From: Astrothelium macrocarpum
Lineage: Eukaryota > Ascomycota > Dothideomycetes > Trypetheliales > Trypetheliaceae
Direction: 5' to 3'
Assembly: GCA_021030915.1 (NCBI GenBank)
Contig: JAGEMR010000006.1
Span: 496,001-560,000 of the forward strand
Length of the DNA stretch: 64,000 nucleotides
Notes under the pieces: model-generated
The model's database searches: none
Seen by the model: only the letters and a program-made list of their open reading frames with translations
Told to the model about the DNA's origin: nothing
Made by a program: the position numbers and the translations under genes
In this document: positions 42,252 to 53,429 of the stretch, one piece after another
Layout of the letters: each line of letters starts with the position of its first letter
Position numbering within the stretch: position 1 is the first letter of the stretch

Positions 42252-43761
42252 AGTGATTGAAGCCCGAGTCTTTTCTGTGAGCAGACCTGGAAAAAAAAAG
42301 AGAAGTGGTTAGTACGACGATCGACTCGGTAATCAGAGGACGAGTGGGACGATTTTATTCACCACGCGCTCTACTATAAGGACCAGCATGCTGTACGCGT
42401 CAACTGTCATTTCATCATCGTACCACTCCCCAAGCCTTTGGCGCAGTTTTCGTCCAGCTAGAAGAGGCAGCTTCATAGAAATTGCAAGGTACCGGCATGG
42501 ACAAACGGTAGTCTGACTACCACATAATACTCAAGGATAATCATCCCGTCCTATTGGCCGAAAATGGATTTAGTCCAGGAATGTGCTCAATTGAGCATTA
42601 TAACGATCTAGAAATAGAAAGGAACTAAAACAACGATGACGGAGTTACGACAAGGATGTCTTGACGAAACGCCCCGGAAAACATGATGCCATGAGGCTAG
42701 GCATCCTGCGGACTGATGCACAGATTCCGCCGGACGTTTTTGAAAACCCGAAATGTTAAACAAACCAAACAAATTGAATAAGGTTTTCAGATATAACACT
42801 CGTGATCGTAATGTCCGGCGCTGTCCTTGAATGCATTGTTACAACATGAGCTTGCTATCTCAACGAAAGGGACCGGTTCCTACCCGGTCAAGGAGAGACA
42901 TGGAACTCGCGAAGACCGTTACAATTTGTGGGGTATGGAGTCGGTACTAGTGATGCGCTAACCTGGAACAGTTTTACCACTAGCTAATACTGGGTGGTGC
43001 AATTAGAGTAATGAGTACGGGAGGCAGATGACAAACGGCACCTAAATCTTTCCCCGAAGTCACAAGAGAATAGAGAAATTATGATATGCTTCTTTGAGTA
43101 ATTGTTACTACACTCCGGCTCTTGTCTGAATGGCGGAGGACGCGTGTGGCTACTATAGGACTCATGCTTGTTCCGAGACATGCCAAGACGATCTCCAACC
43201 AGTTCGACATCGGTCGATCCTTGTCACCTCATTTACCTACGATGTGCGCAGCACCAAGAATCAAGGTCTCCCTGCTTTCACAAGATGCCAAAGCTTATGC
43301 AGGGACTTAGGATCTTGGCCCATTTCTTTTTGGCCATGAGCGAATTTGCGGGTCCAATCATAAAGACGAGCAAGACGCTGTGATGTTCGTGGCCTATGGT
43401 CCCTTGTGAGATGTTTCCAACAATTTTTTTTGGTTCCGACAAAGTCTATGCGCGAGCTCCACACCGATTGCCCGAGCTATTCTGAAGCCGGAATTTCTCC
43501 GAGATGTGAAGCTGGGATATAGTGAAAGGTGCACCTTACGCCACGACCTTGGAAATTCTAAATTAACTCAAACTCCTTAAGTTAGCAATTAACTCATGAA
43601 TTATGTCTGTCGAGAGACTGACTAAGTCAATGGTGAGATGAGTCAGAATGTGAGGTCGAAGCTTGCACTGACCATAGTCCAACTAGCCATATGTTTCGTG
43701 CTGATTTACCTGCAGCGAAAGTAGCTTATCCAAAAGCAAGTCTGACCAAGATACGGATCGT
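42252..43761. other. 1.5-kb region without a recognised gene
   Basis: Promoter of the oxalate decarboxylase on the left. Overlapping small frames at 43122-43383 show no domain. An A-run lies at 42290-42300. Otherwise nothing seen. Confidence 0.4.
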
Positions 43762-44490
43762 TTAGTCGAAAAAGCCCATTTCTTCATCCATGACACCCTG
43801 AAGACCTTGTGCCTGACGGTGGACTCCACTGTTCACTGGTGGCCATGCCTTGTGCGCTTTTCTTAAATCTTCGGATTGCATTATTGCAGTATGTAAATCA
43901 CTGATAGCGTTTAGCATAGACATTATGAGTAAATGCGCAATCAATCTCAGATTTCATACTCAAGATTTCCATGTACAACATAGCCTTGCGCTGCCAGCGC
44001 TTCCGCTAACTCCATTTGGTGGTTGCCTAGGAGTTCGGAGTTGGGGACGACAATGAGCGGTACGCCTATTCTCAACGCATCAAGAATCGATCCTGAGCCT
44101 GCCGTTCTGATCAGATCTATGCTGTACGTGACAAATATTTTTTTCTTCCAAGATGTCAAATTCACCTGCATGACTGATTACGACGCCATCTGTGGCTCCA
44201 GCTGCAGCCTTAGCAGCCATCATCTCTGCTTGGAGACCTTCTGGGTTAAGACCAAATCCTTTGCACCGTAGACCAAAGGCTTTGAGATCATCTCCATGCT
44301 GAGTTAGCTCCTCAAACATGCTCTTGCCGTTCTTTCCATATTGTACCAGCAGATCTGTGTAATTTGCTTTTGCAAGAGCCTTGAGGAACTCGGGATGAAA
44401 ACAAGCACGGATGAGAGAATCAAACGAGGCGGTAGCACCAATAGTAACAAAGCACAGTTTTTTGGGCTTCAGTTGAGCTTCAGTAGACAT
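43762..44490 (-). CDS. ALG13: UDP-GlcNAc transferase catalytic subunit Alg13
   Basis: 200-residue cytosolic GT1-type subunit that, with membrane anchor Alg14, adds the second GlcNAc to dolichol-PP-GlcNAc at the ER. Exons 44166-44490, 43960-44098 and 43762-43900, total 603 nt; introns 67 and 59 nt. The start is MSTEAQLKPKKLCFVTIGATASFDSL. The nucleotide-sugar motif crosses the first intron: VISHAG|SGSILDALRIGVPLIVVPN, then LLGNHQMELAEALAAQGYV. Length agrees with other fungal Alg13 proteins. Confidence 0.93.
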
Positions 44491-44679
44491 GACAAAACGA
44501 GATGAATTCTAAAAGATGATCAAAAATGACTCCCAATGTAAATAAATAGCAGCCTACAGTTGGGCAAGGCAACTCTTCCAGTCTTGCACAAATGCGGAAA
44601 CTTCCGCGACTCTCGAATTCCATCCCATCAACGTACATCCAAAAAGCTGGATTGGAGGGTCAATGTAACTTTGGCACCA

Positions 44680-45731
44680 ATGGCGAACACACTAAAACGA
44701 TTGCGCTTACAATCGTACTGCTGCGCCAAAGTTCCTACACCTCGATACATTTATTCGTCTCCTTGCGATATCTCTCGGCGTCCAGCTGGTGTCCGGCAAT
44801 TCTCATCCGCAATACCTACTAAATATCCCCCACCCAACTCTACCAGCAGCGATGCTCCTGTCATTGGTGAAAATGTCGCTCCCGAGCGCACACAATCAGG
44901 CTTCTGGTCCATGGGCGAAGAGTCGGACGACCTCGGCGGTGATGAAGATTTTGAAGGCAACGACTTGACTGCAACGGGCCACGCCGAGCTCGACGCCCAT
45001 CGCGAGTTACGGGAATTTTCGCGAATCATAGCATGGGAAATGCCCCTTCTATCCAGTATGATGATCTTTATAGCAGTAGCTGGCTCTCATACCAAGCACG
45101 AATTTTTTTAACACGTCTTTGATCAGAATTAGCCAAACCTTTCCGCCCCCCAACTAAAGCCCAACCACTCCGCTTCCGCTACACCACCCATCTCCACGAA
45201 ACGCATCCCTCGGATGCGAAAGTTGTCCTCGAATTTTGTCCTACTGATCTTCCGTCTCTCACTCCCCCTCAAGTCGCCAAGCTCATTAAGCTTGTAGGCG
45301 TACGCTACGACCCGACAACTCAAATCGTTAAGATGTCATGCGAGCGGCACGCGGAAGACCCCCGTGTAAACAAAGCAGAGCTGGTGCGTATGTTAGACAC
45401 GCTATTAGAAGAGGCCCGGGATCCGCATGAGATGTTTGACGATGTGCCGTTTGATTTTCGGCATGCGGAGAAAAAGCGAAGGCGTAAGGATGGTTGGGTA
45501 AGTTTTCCAGAAGAGTGGAAGATGACGGAGGAGAGGAGGCGGGAATTAAGAGAAGGACGGGAGAGCAGGATGTTGGAGGATCAGCAAAAGGTGGAGGAGG
45601 GGAGATTGGTGGACGGTGGGAATGTAGTGAAGAAAGAGCTGGAGAGGATGACGCTGGGACAACCCGTCATGGTGGAAGCAGGAAGTGGAAATATTAGGGC
45701 AAGGAGTAGGCTGGCTCCTAGGCTGAGGTGA
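44680..45731 (+). CDS. Mitochondrial small-subunit ribosomal protein mS35 (Rsm24-like)
   Basis: 326-residue mitochondrial ribosomal protein. Exons 44680-45055 and 45127-45731 (intron 71 nt). The Met at 44680 opens an Arg-rich import presequence (MANTLKRLRLQSYCCAKVPT). The family domain begins around residue 100 (HAELDAHRELREFSRIIAWEMPLL) and spans the intron: KLAKPFRPPTKAQPLRFRYT, then VVLEFCPTDLPSLTPPQVAK and KMSCERHAEDPRVNKAELVR. The C-terminus is charged and variable. Divergent from ALG13 with a 189-bp shared promoter. Confidence 0.88.
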
Positions 45732-46116
45732 GATGTGGTGCTTGTTTATATCCATAAAGCGCATCGAATGTCAGGAGATGTTCGCTAAATACCCCCTACT
45801 CGGGCTTGAGCAACCATCATCTTTGTAACAAGACTAGAACCAAGCATGTGCATTCACTCCTGCAGCAATGACACAATTTCAAATTCATGCATATTTGCTC
45901 AACTCTATGGCAGCAATTTAATGGTGGGGGTTTGAACTTGACATGCGTCGAGAGTCGATTCATCAGACCAGCCCAAAAGTACAGGCATTTCAGCCATTGC
46001 TAGTTCGCATTACTGCTTTTGCGAGATGCCCGTTACTCGCATTCCCTAAGCGCCTTTCCCGGCATCATCAGATAACCCATCATACATGCTAAGGTTCAAC
46101 CATCTCGAATCTCCCA
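45732..46116. other. Convergent 3' flanks
   Basis: Between the stops of the mS35 gene and RACK1. No gene seen. Confidence 0.45.
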
Positions 46117-47383
46117 CTATGCCCTTGACATTACGCCCCAAGCTCGAATCTTGTTGTCCGTATAGCCCGCAAACAGTGTCTGTCCGTCTGCGCTCCATGC
46201 CAAGCTTACACACTCTGGTTCTCTGCTCTTTTTGCCCTGATCCAGGTATTCCGGCTTCAACTCATCAACCTTGCTCTTCTTCTCCAAGTCAAAGATGATG
46301 ATCGAGGTAGCAGTAGCGGCGCAGAGCCAGTAGCGGTTGGGAGAGAATACGAGGGCATGGATCTCATCGCCGGCGGTCAGGGAGTAGAGGTGCTTGGACT
46401 CGTTGAGATCCCAGAGCATCGTAGTACCATCCTTGCCACCAGACGCGCAGAGGGATCCATCAGGAGAGATTGTGACGGTATTGATGTAACCAGTGTGGCC
46501 GATATGGTCGGTCTGAATGCGGCAGGATTGGAGCTCCCATACCTAAAAGAAGCGATTGTTAGACTTTGTAAATGCATAGCGGGCGATCGTTGAGTCGGTT
46601 AACGATTAGTATCAGTCTTGGGTGATTGTTTGTCTCATAGTCCGAAGACTCTGAAGTAGCAAATACTTAAGAATTCACAATAACATCATTTGAGTTTTTA
46701 GCTCTCGTAATCAGCCACGATAGGTCGTGCGTATGAAATTTGCACTTACTTTGACAATCTTATCCCATCCAGCACTAACAATGACCGGATTTTGAGGATT
46801 GGGACTGAACCTCACACAACTGACCCACTCACTATGGCCCTTGTCGGTTATGGTAAATTTGCAGTCTCCCAGAGTATTCCATAGCTTGATAGTACGATCC
46901 CGCGAGCCTGATACGATTTGCCGGTTATCTGCAGAGAAGGAGACGGAGAGAACATCGTTGGTGTGGCCTACGAATCGTCTTGTGGTGGCACCCGTCGAAA
47001 GTTCCCAGAGACGAAGAGTCTTGTCCCATGATGATGACAGGGCATAAGCGCCATCGGATGAAATAACCTGGAGATAGATGATCAGAGAAAGTCTTTGTGA
47101 GTCTGCAAAGCATTGCTACGCACACAATCGGAGACAATATGGGAATGGCCGTGCAGACTTCGCTTTGGGTATCCATATGCAGAATCGTCGCGAGTGAGGT
47201 TCCAGATTATCAATGTCTTATCTCTACTGCCAGAAAGAAGCATATTCGGGCTGCAAGCATATTAGCGATTGTTACTGTTCGCATTTTCAATTTTGACAGC
47301 ACAAACTTCTCGAGCGAGGTAGCCAAGCTAGTGACCCAGCCATTATGGCCTTCAAGCGTTCCTCTAAGCACCAACTGCTCCAT
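46117..47383 (-). CDS. RACK1 / Cpc2 / Asc1 ribosome-associated WD40 scaffold
   Basis: 315-residue seven-bladed WD40 protein of the 40S head that links signalling kinases to translation; in filamentous fungi (cpc-2) it is needed for the amino-acid starvation response. Exons 47307-47383, 47124-47250, 46750-47067 and 46117-46542, total 948 nt, matching the family length of about 316 residues. Start MEQLVLRGTLEGHNGWVTSL. WD blades end in LIIWNLT, LRLWELS, IKLWNTL, VWELQS, MLWDLN and so on. The third intron (46543-46749, 207 nt) is much longer than the others (56 nt each) and holds a U24-like snoRNA, as in the yeast ASC1 gene. Confidence 0.96.
46610..46696 (-). ncRNA. Box C/D snoRNA U24 (snR24-like) in the RACK1 intron
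   Basis: In the 207-nt third intron, same strand as the host. Read 5' to 3', box C is AATGATGT (rc of 46683-46690), then the first guide TATTTGCTACTTCAGA, a middle segment with ATGAGACA, the second guide AATCACCAAGA, and box D CTGA (rc of 46612-46615). Both guides and their order match U24/snR24, which directs 2'-O-methylation of neighbouring 25S rRNA residues (C1437, A1449 and G1450 in yeast). The yeast snR24 gene also sits in an intron of ASC1, so host and guest are conserved together. Ends are approximate. Confidence 0.9.
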
Positions 47384-48073
47384 ACTGATCCAATTAGGTT
47401 TTAGGAAGCAGTACTGTAGGTGCGCTAATCGAGTTCGCAACAGGCAGCTGGTAGGATGGACTTGATAATGGGGCACACGAATCTTGTGAATGCTGTCGGA
47501 GTTGAATCTCAAGGTGTGCCGGAGCTAATCCTACTTGGGAAGCATAGACGATCCCTTCTGCCACGATTGTGTCCGGCTCCTTTCAATCCCCGCCTCACCT
47601 AATACCGACCAGGTAGGGCCTCTCATCTCAGACGCTGTTAAGCTATCTCCCTAGTAATATAACGCCTCTTAGCTATGTCTGAGGCAGCTACGTCACCATC
47701 ACCGTCGCCTGAATCGCACGATGTGGTAGCTTATCAAATTCTGTAGTGGGCCTTTTTGCATTAGATTAGGCACTAGAGTTTCCCTTGGTTTACGGTGTTG
47801 CTCCGATGCCCACTCACAGGTCCGGTCAACCGCATCGCTTTTTCGAGTATTTGTCAAAGCACGAATACGAGCCGTTCAGAACAGGGCCTGGCCCCACTAA
47901 GGACACCTTTCATGAAGCCTAATGACGAACAGCTGCACGACCAAGTCCTGCCAGTGGAAATGATATAATAGTGAAGAAGACCGCAAGTCATTCGGTGTAG
48001 GAGAGAACTTGACAGCAAAAGCCATCCTAAAATTAAATTGTCTTTCATTGAAGAAACACACCAGACCTGCACA
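47384..48073. other. Divergent promoter region
   Basis: Between RACK1 (-) and the GFA-domain gene (+). A 23-codon plus-strand ATG frame lies near 47675-47745; I do not treat it as a gene. Confidence 0.45.
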
Positions 48074-48603
48074 ATGCCTTCTGGAACTTGCGCTTGCGGA
48101 AAGGTGACAATCAGCTACGAAGGTGAGCCAAAAGGCAAGGTAAGTTGTGCCATAAATCAGAAATTTAGAGCAAGGTCGGCTTCAGAAGCACACCTTGATT
48201 TCCAGAGGAGCAGGCGATTCGTATATAGCTTAGAAGTTTTGCTAATCTTTTGAAGGCTCTCTGCCATTGCACCGATTGCAAGAAGATCACCGGTAGCACC
48301 TACTCCACCAATGTGCTCGTTCCCGACAACGACTTCAAAGTCGTCTCTGGCTCACCCAAGCAATGGGTAAAGACTGCCGACACAGGCAACAGCATTACGT
48401 CTCATTTTTGTGGAGATTGTGGCTCCACTTTATGGCGCGACGGCCCGACATTTCAAGGTGTCAAGGTCATTAAGTACGGCGTGATGGATGAACCAGGAGC
48501 GATCGAGTTTGCTAAGCCTGTGATGGAATTGTACGCGCCTCAGCGGGCTTCGTGGGTGCCCCAAACAGCTGGATCTCAGGAGATACCTGGCATGCCATCC
48601 TGA
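48074..48603 (+). CDS. GFA / CENP-V domain protein
   Basis: 137-residue zinc-binding protein of the glutathione-dependent formaldehyde-activating (GFA, CENP-V) family. Exons 48074-48139 and 48256-48603 (intron 116 nt). The zinc ligands are in CACGKV at the start, LCHCTDCKKITG after the intron, and HFCGDCGSTLWRDG. The rest follows the family (VLVPDNDFKVVSGSPKQWVK). Fungal members are many and mostly uncharacterised; S-hydroxymethylglutathione chemistry is known only for a few bacterial ones. Confidence 0.88.
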
Positions 48604-48783
48604 AGACGAGAAGTAGAACACGTGGCAGACTTGGTCCCAAATGATCTTGAGCACACCATCTTGCTGTCTTGCGCGTCGCTGTTGTAGTCTAGACCTGTCG
48701 CTAGCTCCAGAAATATAAGATACGGTTCCATTCTTCTGAACCAAAGGTGGTCAACGTTGTGAGATAGCATAAACTCGATCCCT

Positions 48784-49152
48784 CTAGTCTGATTCAGATT
48801 CTTCGGCCTCTTTGACCGTATCACGAAGCTCCTAACATGCAATGAGCAAAAACATCATCAATATCAATTTAGTACGCTGGGCACGAACCTCCTTCAACCT
48901 CTCCTTGAGTTCCACCATTTTGGTTTCCTTTATAAGTACTGTCTCATCATCAAGATCCTCAACTATGAAGTCGTTCTTGGTCGCATCGATCTTGTTGATA
49001 ATAGCCTTGATGGATGGGTCGCACTGTACCAGGACGCCTAGAAGAATGACAGGCGTCAGCATTGGCTTCGAATCGTACGACAACAATGTAGGGGTAGAGA
49101 AGTCGAGATTTTGTCGCTTTGCACCTAACCCACCTTTGACTGCTTTGGGCAT
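48784..49152 (-). CDS. TFB5: TFIIH subunit Tfb5 / TTDA
   Basis: 71-residue smallest subunit of the transcription and DNA-repair factor TFIIH; stabilises p52/Tfb2 and stimulates the XPB ATPase. Exons 49134-49152, 48889-49037 and 48784-48831 (introns 96 and 57 nt), total 216 nt. The product starts MPKAVKGVLVQCDPSIKAII, continues with the near-invariant DLDDETVLIKE, and ends KEAEESESD. The gene is easy to miss because its first exon codes only six residues. Confidence 0.94.
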
Positions 49153-49874
49153 CTTCGCGAAGTTGAGTCAAGTCGATCCAAGTAACATGGCAGACACGGG
49201 GTTGTTCGATGCGTGCGGTCCTAGGACTCACACTAATGCTGATTGAGGTTAGCGTGCTCAGTCGCTTCTCCTAGGTATCGTCTTGTCTTTACCTCTTGGT
49301 ATATCATTCACCTACATTACGCAAAAGCTGAGCAAAACTACGGGTCGACAATTGAGGATGTGGTTTCTCAAGCGCCTTGTTTATCGGTCGACCATGCTAC
49401 TCTTTTTCTGTGTCAATACTTCCAAGAGATTAACATGTTGCAAATCACTTACTTCAGAATCACAGCCCCAATATTACAGACAAGGAATACATCTGGGCTC
49501 AAAACTATTCTAGTTCAGCGCGTCTATCAATGATCATCTTCATAGGTACAGGATTTTTGTCTTTGACTGCGAAACTTTTCTATTCGCTATCAAATAGAGA
49601 TTCTCTTCTTGCTGAACAGCACTAAGACTTTGGCGGTTATTCTGAACTAAACTACAAAGCCATTCCAGCTCCCTTTAACATCTAAGGTGAACCTCACCGA
49701 GTGCATGGCTTGACCAGTCCAGCATTAGCAGCTTGCTGAACCACACTACCTGGCCTACTGTGTGGCGACATAGCGCTAGCCATCCATAGGATTGGTAGCT
49801 CTATAAGCACGTTTCTCAGATTCCGGGCAACGAAATGGCCGACTCCTTTGGTCGTACTCGCATCGCCTGTAGCC
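49153..49874. other. Intergenic region
   Basis: Promoter of TFB5 on the left and 3' flank of LYS9 on the right. Open stretches at 49243-49533 (+) and 49694-49933 (-) have no domain. Confidence 0.4.
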
Positions 49875-52170
49875 CTAGATGATCGTCTTTTCCACACACT
49901 CGATCCTGAATGCTCTGTTAGTGTAAGGCCCAAATAAGATTGGTATGTAAAACAAACCCGTAATTCTCCTTCAATTCCTTTATTAACGGGTCATTGATCT
50001 TAGAGGTCATTGGAGCAAGGATGCCCTTGTCGGAGATTGTGCCATTAAGGACTTGTTTGACAGCTTGTAGACACAGAATGTTAGTATGTATCAACCCAAG
50101 GGTCTTGAAAGCCGAGACTTCAAACGGCGCCACTGGTGGCCGAGGTTTGATCTCCCAATGGCAAGGCGCCCCTGCCATTCGAAGAACCATGCTACTTGGA
50201 AAGGAGATATCATAAAGTTGGAATACTTGCCTACTCCGCATGGTATACCGACCAACTTCGCCATCGCCGAATAACCTTCAGATCCAGTCGGAGCTCCGTA
50301 CGCGCAAAGCGTTGAGGTCCTGGCCTCTCTGCTACCATCTTTGTTTTCGATCTCGAATTTATGTTGAAGAAGCTTGAATCTAGATGTTAAAAACGTTCCT
50401 TATTGGGTTATATTGAGGTATTGGGGCTGTGCGTACCACTAAATCACGCTCGCCCTTCTCATATTGCATCTTTTCCTCGAGGGTAGCACACAAGGTATCC
50501 AGAGGGTTCCCTTTTGGCGTAATTTTTGAGTCTGAGAAGATACCAACTGCGCTGTGGTTTGAGAAACTTCCAAATCTATAGTCACAAAGGCTAATAGTTA
50601 CTTACGCCACTTGAGGCCAGTCACTATTCTATTCTTCTCATCATTATCCCTGAAATTGGTTTTGGACGAGATTGCCCACACTAGATCATTCTCGCTTGAT
50701 GAAGTGGCACCGAGTATCTTTTGAGTGGCTTCTTTCCAGGTGATTGGCTCTTTCAAGAAACTCTGCTCGTTTTCACTGAGAAAGCCAATATCGACAAGAA
50801 CCTTGACGAATTCCGGGAACCCCGAATATCTCAGAGTCTGCAGTAATGAAAAGTCAACACACATGCGGCCGGAGCAGGAATGGGTAAAACCTTACACCGC
50901 GAACTATTGTTTCAGCTTCCGGAATATTATAGCGCTCCTTGTATGGGGTTGAGTCACGGTTAGGGTACGCGACAAAGGCGAAGCCTAGCATACGTAAGAA
51001 TGGAGCAATTGAACAGAAGAAGGCCATAACAGCTTACCAGGGTAGATGTGATATGGCTTAGCGGAGGCCATCAGTTCTTTTATCGCGTGACGTTAGTTTT
51101 ACCCTTTACTGTAGTTTCTTTGACTGGACTTATTCTCCGTGAAGTCCGATGTAGGCAACATATATCGTATAGACCAAAAATACAAAGTACAGAAACAAAA
51201 TACAGGAGCGGAAGAGGGCTGCATACCTGTACCGGCGATATTCACAATCTTCCCAGCTTGATAAAATTTTGCATCATTTCTGAGAGCAAGCAGAACACCC
51301 CGAGATCTTCAGTCCTTCGCATCAGCAAGGATCTTGCAGACAAAAGCTGGATAAAGAGCTCAACAAATTACGTACGACCAAGAGAACCTACAAGTCGATG
51401 GAATCAGTATTGTTTCTTTGGAAAGAATTCTGGGACTCTTACTTGTAACCCAATGGATTACCAGAGTCTGATCAGGAGCTAGGTCAGATTCTCTCGTCGT
51501 ATCAACCATGTTCTGACACATACCTTCTGGAGCTGGCAGACCTCCACAGTATGAGAAGAAGGATCTGATCTTCCCTTCTGCCTTGTGTACACGCTCGATC
51601 AGAGAGATCGCATACAGATGATCGATTCCGGGATCGAGCTACAATCATTACAACTTTTCAGAAGAGCCAGAAGACTATCTTTGAGGAACGTACACCAATC
51701 TCGTTCATCACAGTGATCCCTGCATCCTTTGCTTGTTGATCAAGCTCGAGCAGAGCAGGTGAGACGTAGCTCGTGGTTACAACGTTCTTTTTGTTTCTGA
51801 TCGCGGATTTGACAACAGCAGCGTGAAAAATATATGGTATCAAGCTAATGACGAGATCATGCTGGCTGACCGCAGTGTCAAGAGCATGATCGTCAGTGAC
51901 ATCAAGAGAGACTGCCTTGGCATGCTTGACACCCTCTGAAAGCTTTTTTGCGCTTTCAAGACTCCTGCAAGCTAGAGAACGTCAAAATATATTGCAAGAG
52001 AGACTTTTGCTTTAATGACTCACCAACCGTGATCTCGATACTGGCTTCACTCAAAAGATCTAACGTAGGTTTTGCAACGAAACCAGAGCCGCTGGACGCT
52101 GTCACTATGAGGACCACGATTTCAATGGTCAACTTCACACTTACAGCATCAAAACACGTTGAGGAGCCAT
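49875..52170 (-). CDS. LYS9: Saccharopine dehydrogenase (NADP+, L-glutamate-forming)
   Basis: Saccharopine reductase of the fungal alpha-aminoadipate lysine pathway; forms saccharopine from aminoadipate semialdehyde and glutamate. The gene is split by many introns. Exon 1 (52145-52170, MAPQRVLML) joins after 52092-52144 to GSGFVAKPTLDLLSEASIEI, the NADP-binding fold. Further exons give LVISLIPYIFHAAVVKSAIR, KKNVVTTSYVSPALLELD, AGITVMNEIG, and later GTLRYSGFPEFVKVLVDIGF, SENDLVWAISSKTNF, GNPLDTLCATLEEKMQYEKG and YGAPTGSEGYSAMAKLVGIP. One intron (50064-50230) has a GC donor. The last 52-nt intron (49906-49957) leads to the end YGIECVEKTII, which fits the family better than reading through to 49918. 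Confidence 0.93.
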
Positions 52171-52713
52171 GTTTGTCAATTGCTCATAAATGTGTTTGCC
52201 GCAGTGCAAATGGGAGTAATTTTTCGTTAATGTGCCGAGGATTTCCCGATTTCTTCTCCCTCTTTTGGGTCATGAAACTGCGCACGCTATCTCCCGCGAA
52301 ATGCCACATATATTTATGGTTGACACCAGTTTACTACTACTGAGCTTGGAAGAGCAAAATTTGTATCCTATTGCTAACGATCAACTTAGTCGCCGGTTCT
52401 GGAGCACCTGGAATTTGCAAAGAACGGGTTCGACTCGACAATCACATTTTTCAAAGGTTGGCAACTTAATTCGGAAAGGGCACGCGCTGCTGGATACTGC
52501 TTTGCAAACAGCCACCTCTCCGGCCGACCTTTTCACATCCTTGCATACATTTCATCAATGGGAAGACTACTTGGCTTATAGCATGAGGTGTCAATAAATC
52601 GTGGTTCTTCTCTTGATGGCCAGGAATATGCTTACTGGTAACGAGATGGTTACGAGAGCTAGCATATAAGTTCAGAAGACAATCGTTCTTTTTTTAAGCT
52701 ATTGAAAAGCTCT
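52171..52713. other. Intergenic region
   Basis: Promoter of LYS9. A 121-codon plus-strand frame at 52232-52597 has no domain. No gene accepted. Confidence 0.4.
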
Positions 52714-53429
52714 TCATGAGTTCGCATCGACTGCTTTTTGGACGAGAGCCGAGTCGGCATAAGTCCTCACCTATAGAGTTGTGCATATTAGCTTATGTAT
52801 ACCGCTATCTGGATACCTCTACAATTTGAAGTGATACTTCTGGCTGAAAACTTACTTGCACAATGATACCACGTTCGTCAAAGCGCAAAATCCAACAATA
52901 CTTTTGTGGATAGGGCATGCCTGGAACCAGTCTCAACAGCCACTCGAATGATATCGACGGTATTGAGTCAGTACACTTACCATTCTTCGCTACTGCGTCT
53001 ATCGCTTCCAGCTCAAGGACACACCACTCCTGTTCTCCGCCGCCAACAGCATTGACTACCTTGAACTTTAAGGGTTTTGAAAGGACATTGTTGGCAACGC
53101 CTAAAGCGCTCTTCTTCCATGATTCTGACCAGTGCGTTAGTATGCCCGTCATTTAGTGCATTTAGCCAGTGCACACCGAGGCTTGTGAAGTGACCGGCTG
53201 CCGGATGAGTGCCTGAGAGCCGACCATTAGTCTTATTTGGGACAAGACTTGCGATGTTGCATTCTTCAGGTAATTTTGAATGATACCGTTAATACCAACG
53301 CAAGGCAACCTTACCCAGAACATCCCATACAACATCAGGCGATACACGATCGTAAAACGGTGACGGATTCGAGGTTGCCAAGTGCGAGGCTAAATCTACC
53401 ACTTCAGTTTTGCTAGGATATGGAGGCAT
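52714..53429 (-). CDS. SnoaL-like (NTF2 fold) protein
   Basis: 138-residue protein with the NTF2-like cone fold, close to the SnoaL-like group. Five exons: 53315-53429, 53177-53212, 52981-53124, 52856-52920 and 52714-52770, total 417 nt; the fourth codon block of exon 2 ends inside a 52-nt intron with an ACTAAC branch site. The product starts MPPYPSKTEVVDLASHLAT. Typical features are FYDRVSPDVVWDVLGTHPAAG (the SnoaL 'v.W.v.GthplaG' pattern), ESWKKSALGVANNVL, and the strands YCWILRFDERGIIVQVRTYADSALV. No secretion signal. Members may be small enzymes or ligand binders; function unknown. Confidence 0.8.

Noticed and set aside
47675..47745. 23-codon ATG frame upstream of the GFA gene, possible uORF
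   Set aside because: It ends more than 300 bp before the GFA start, and there is no evidence that it is in the leader.
49694..49933. 79-codon minus-strand frame downstream of LYS9
   Set aside because: It overlaps the last LYS9 intron and final exon in another frame. The LYS9 frame (ending YGIECVEKTII) explains the sequence better.
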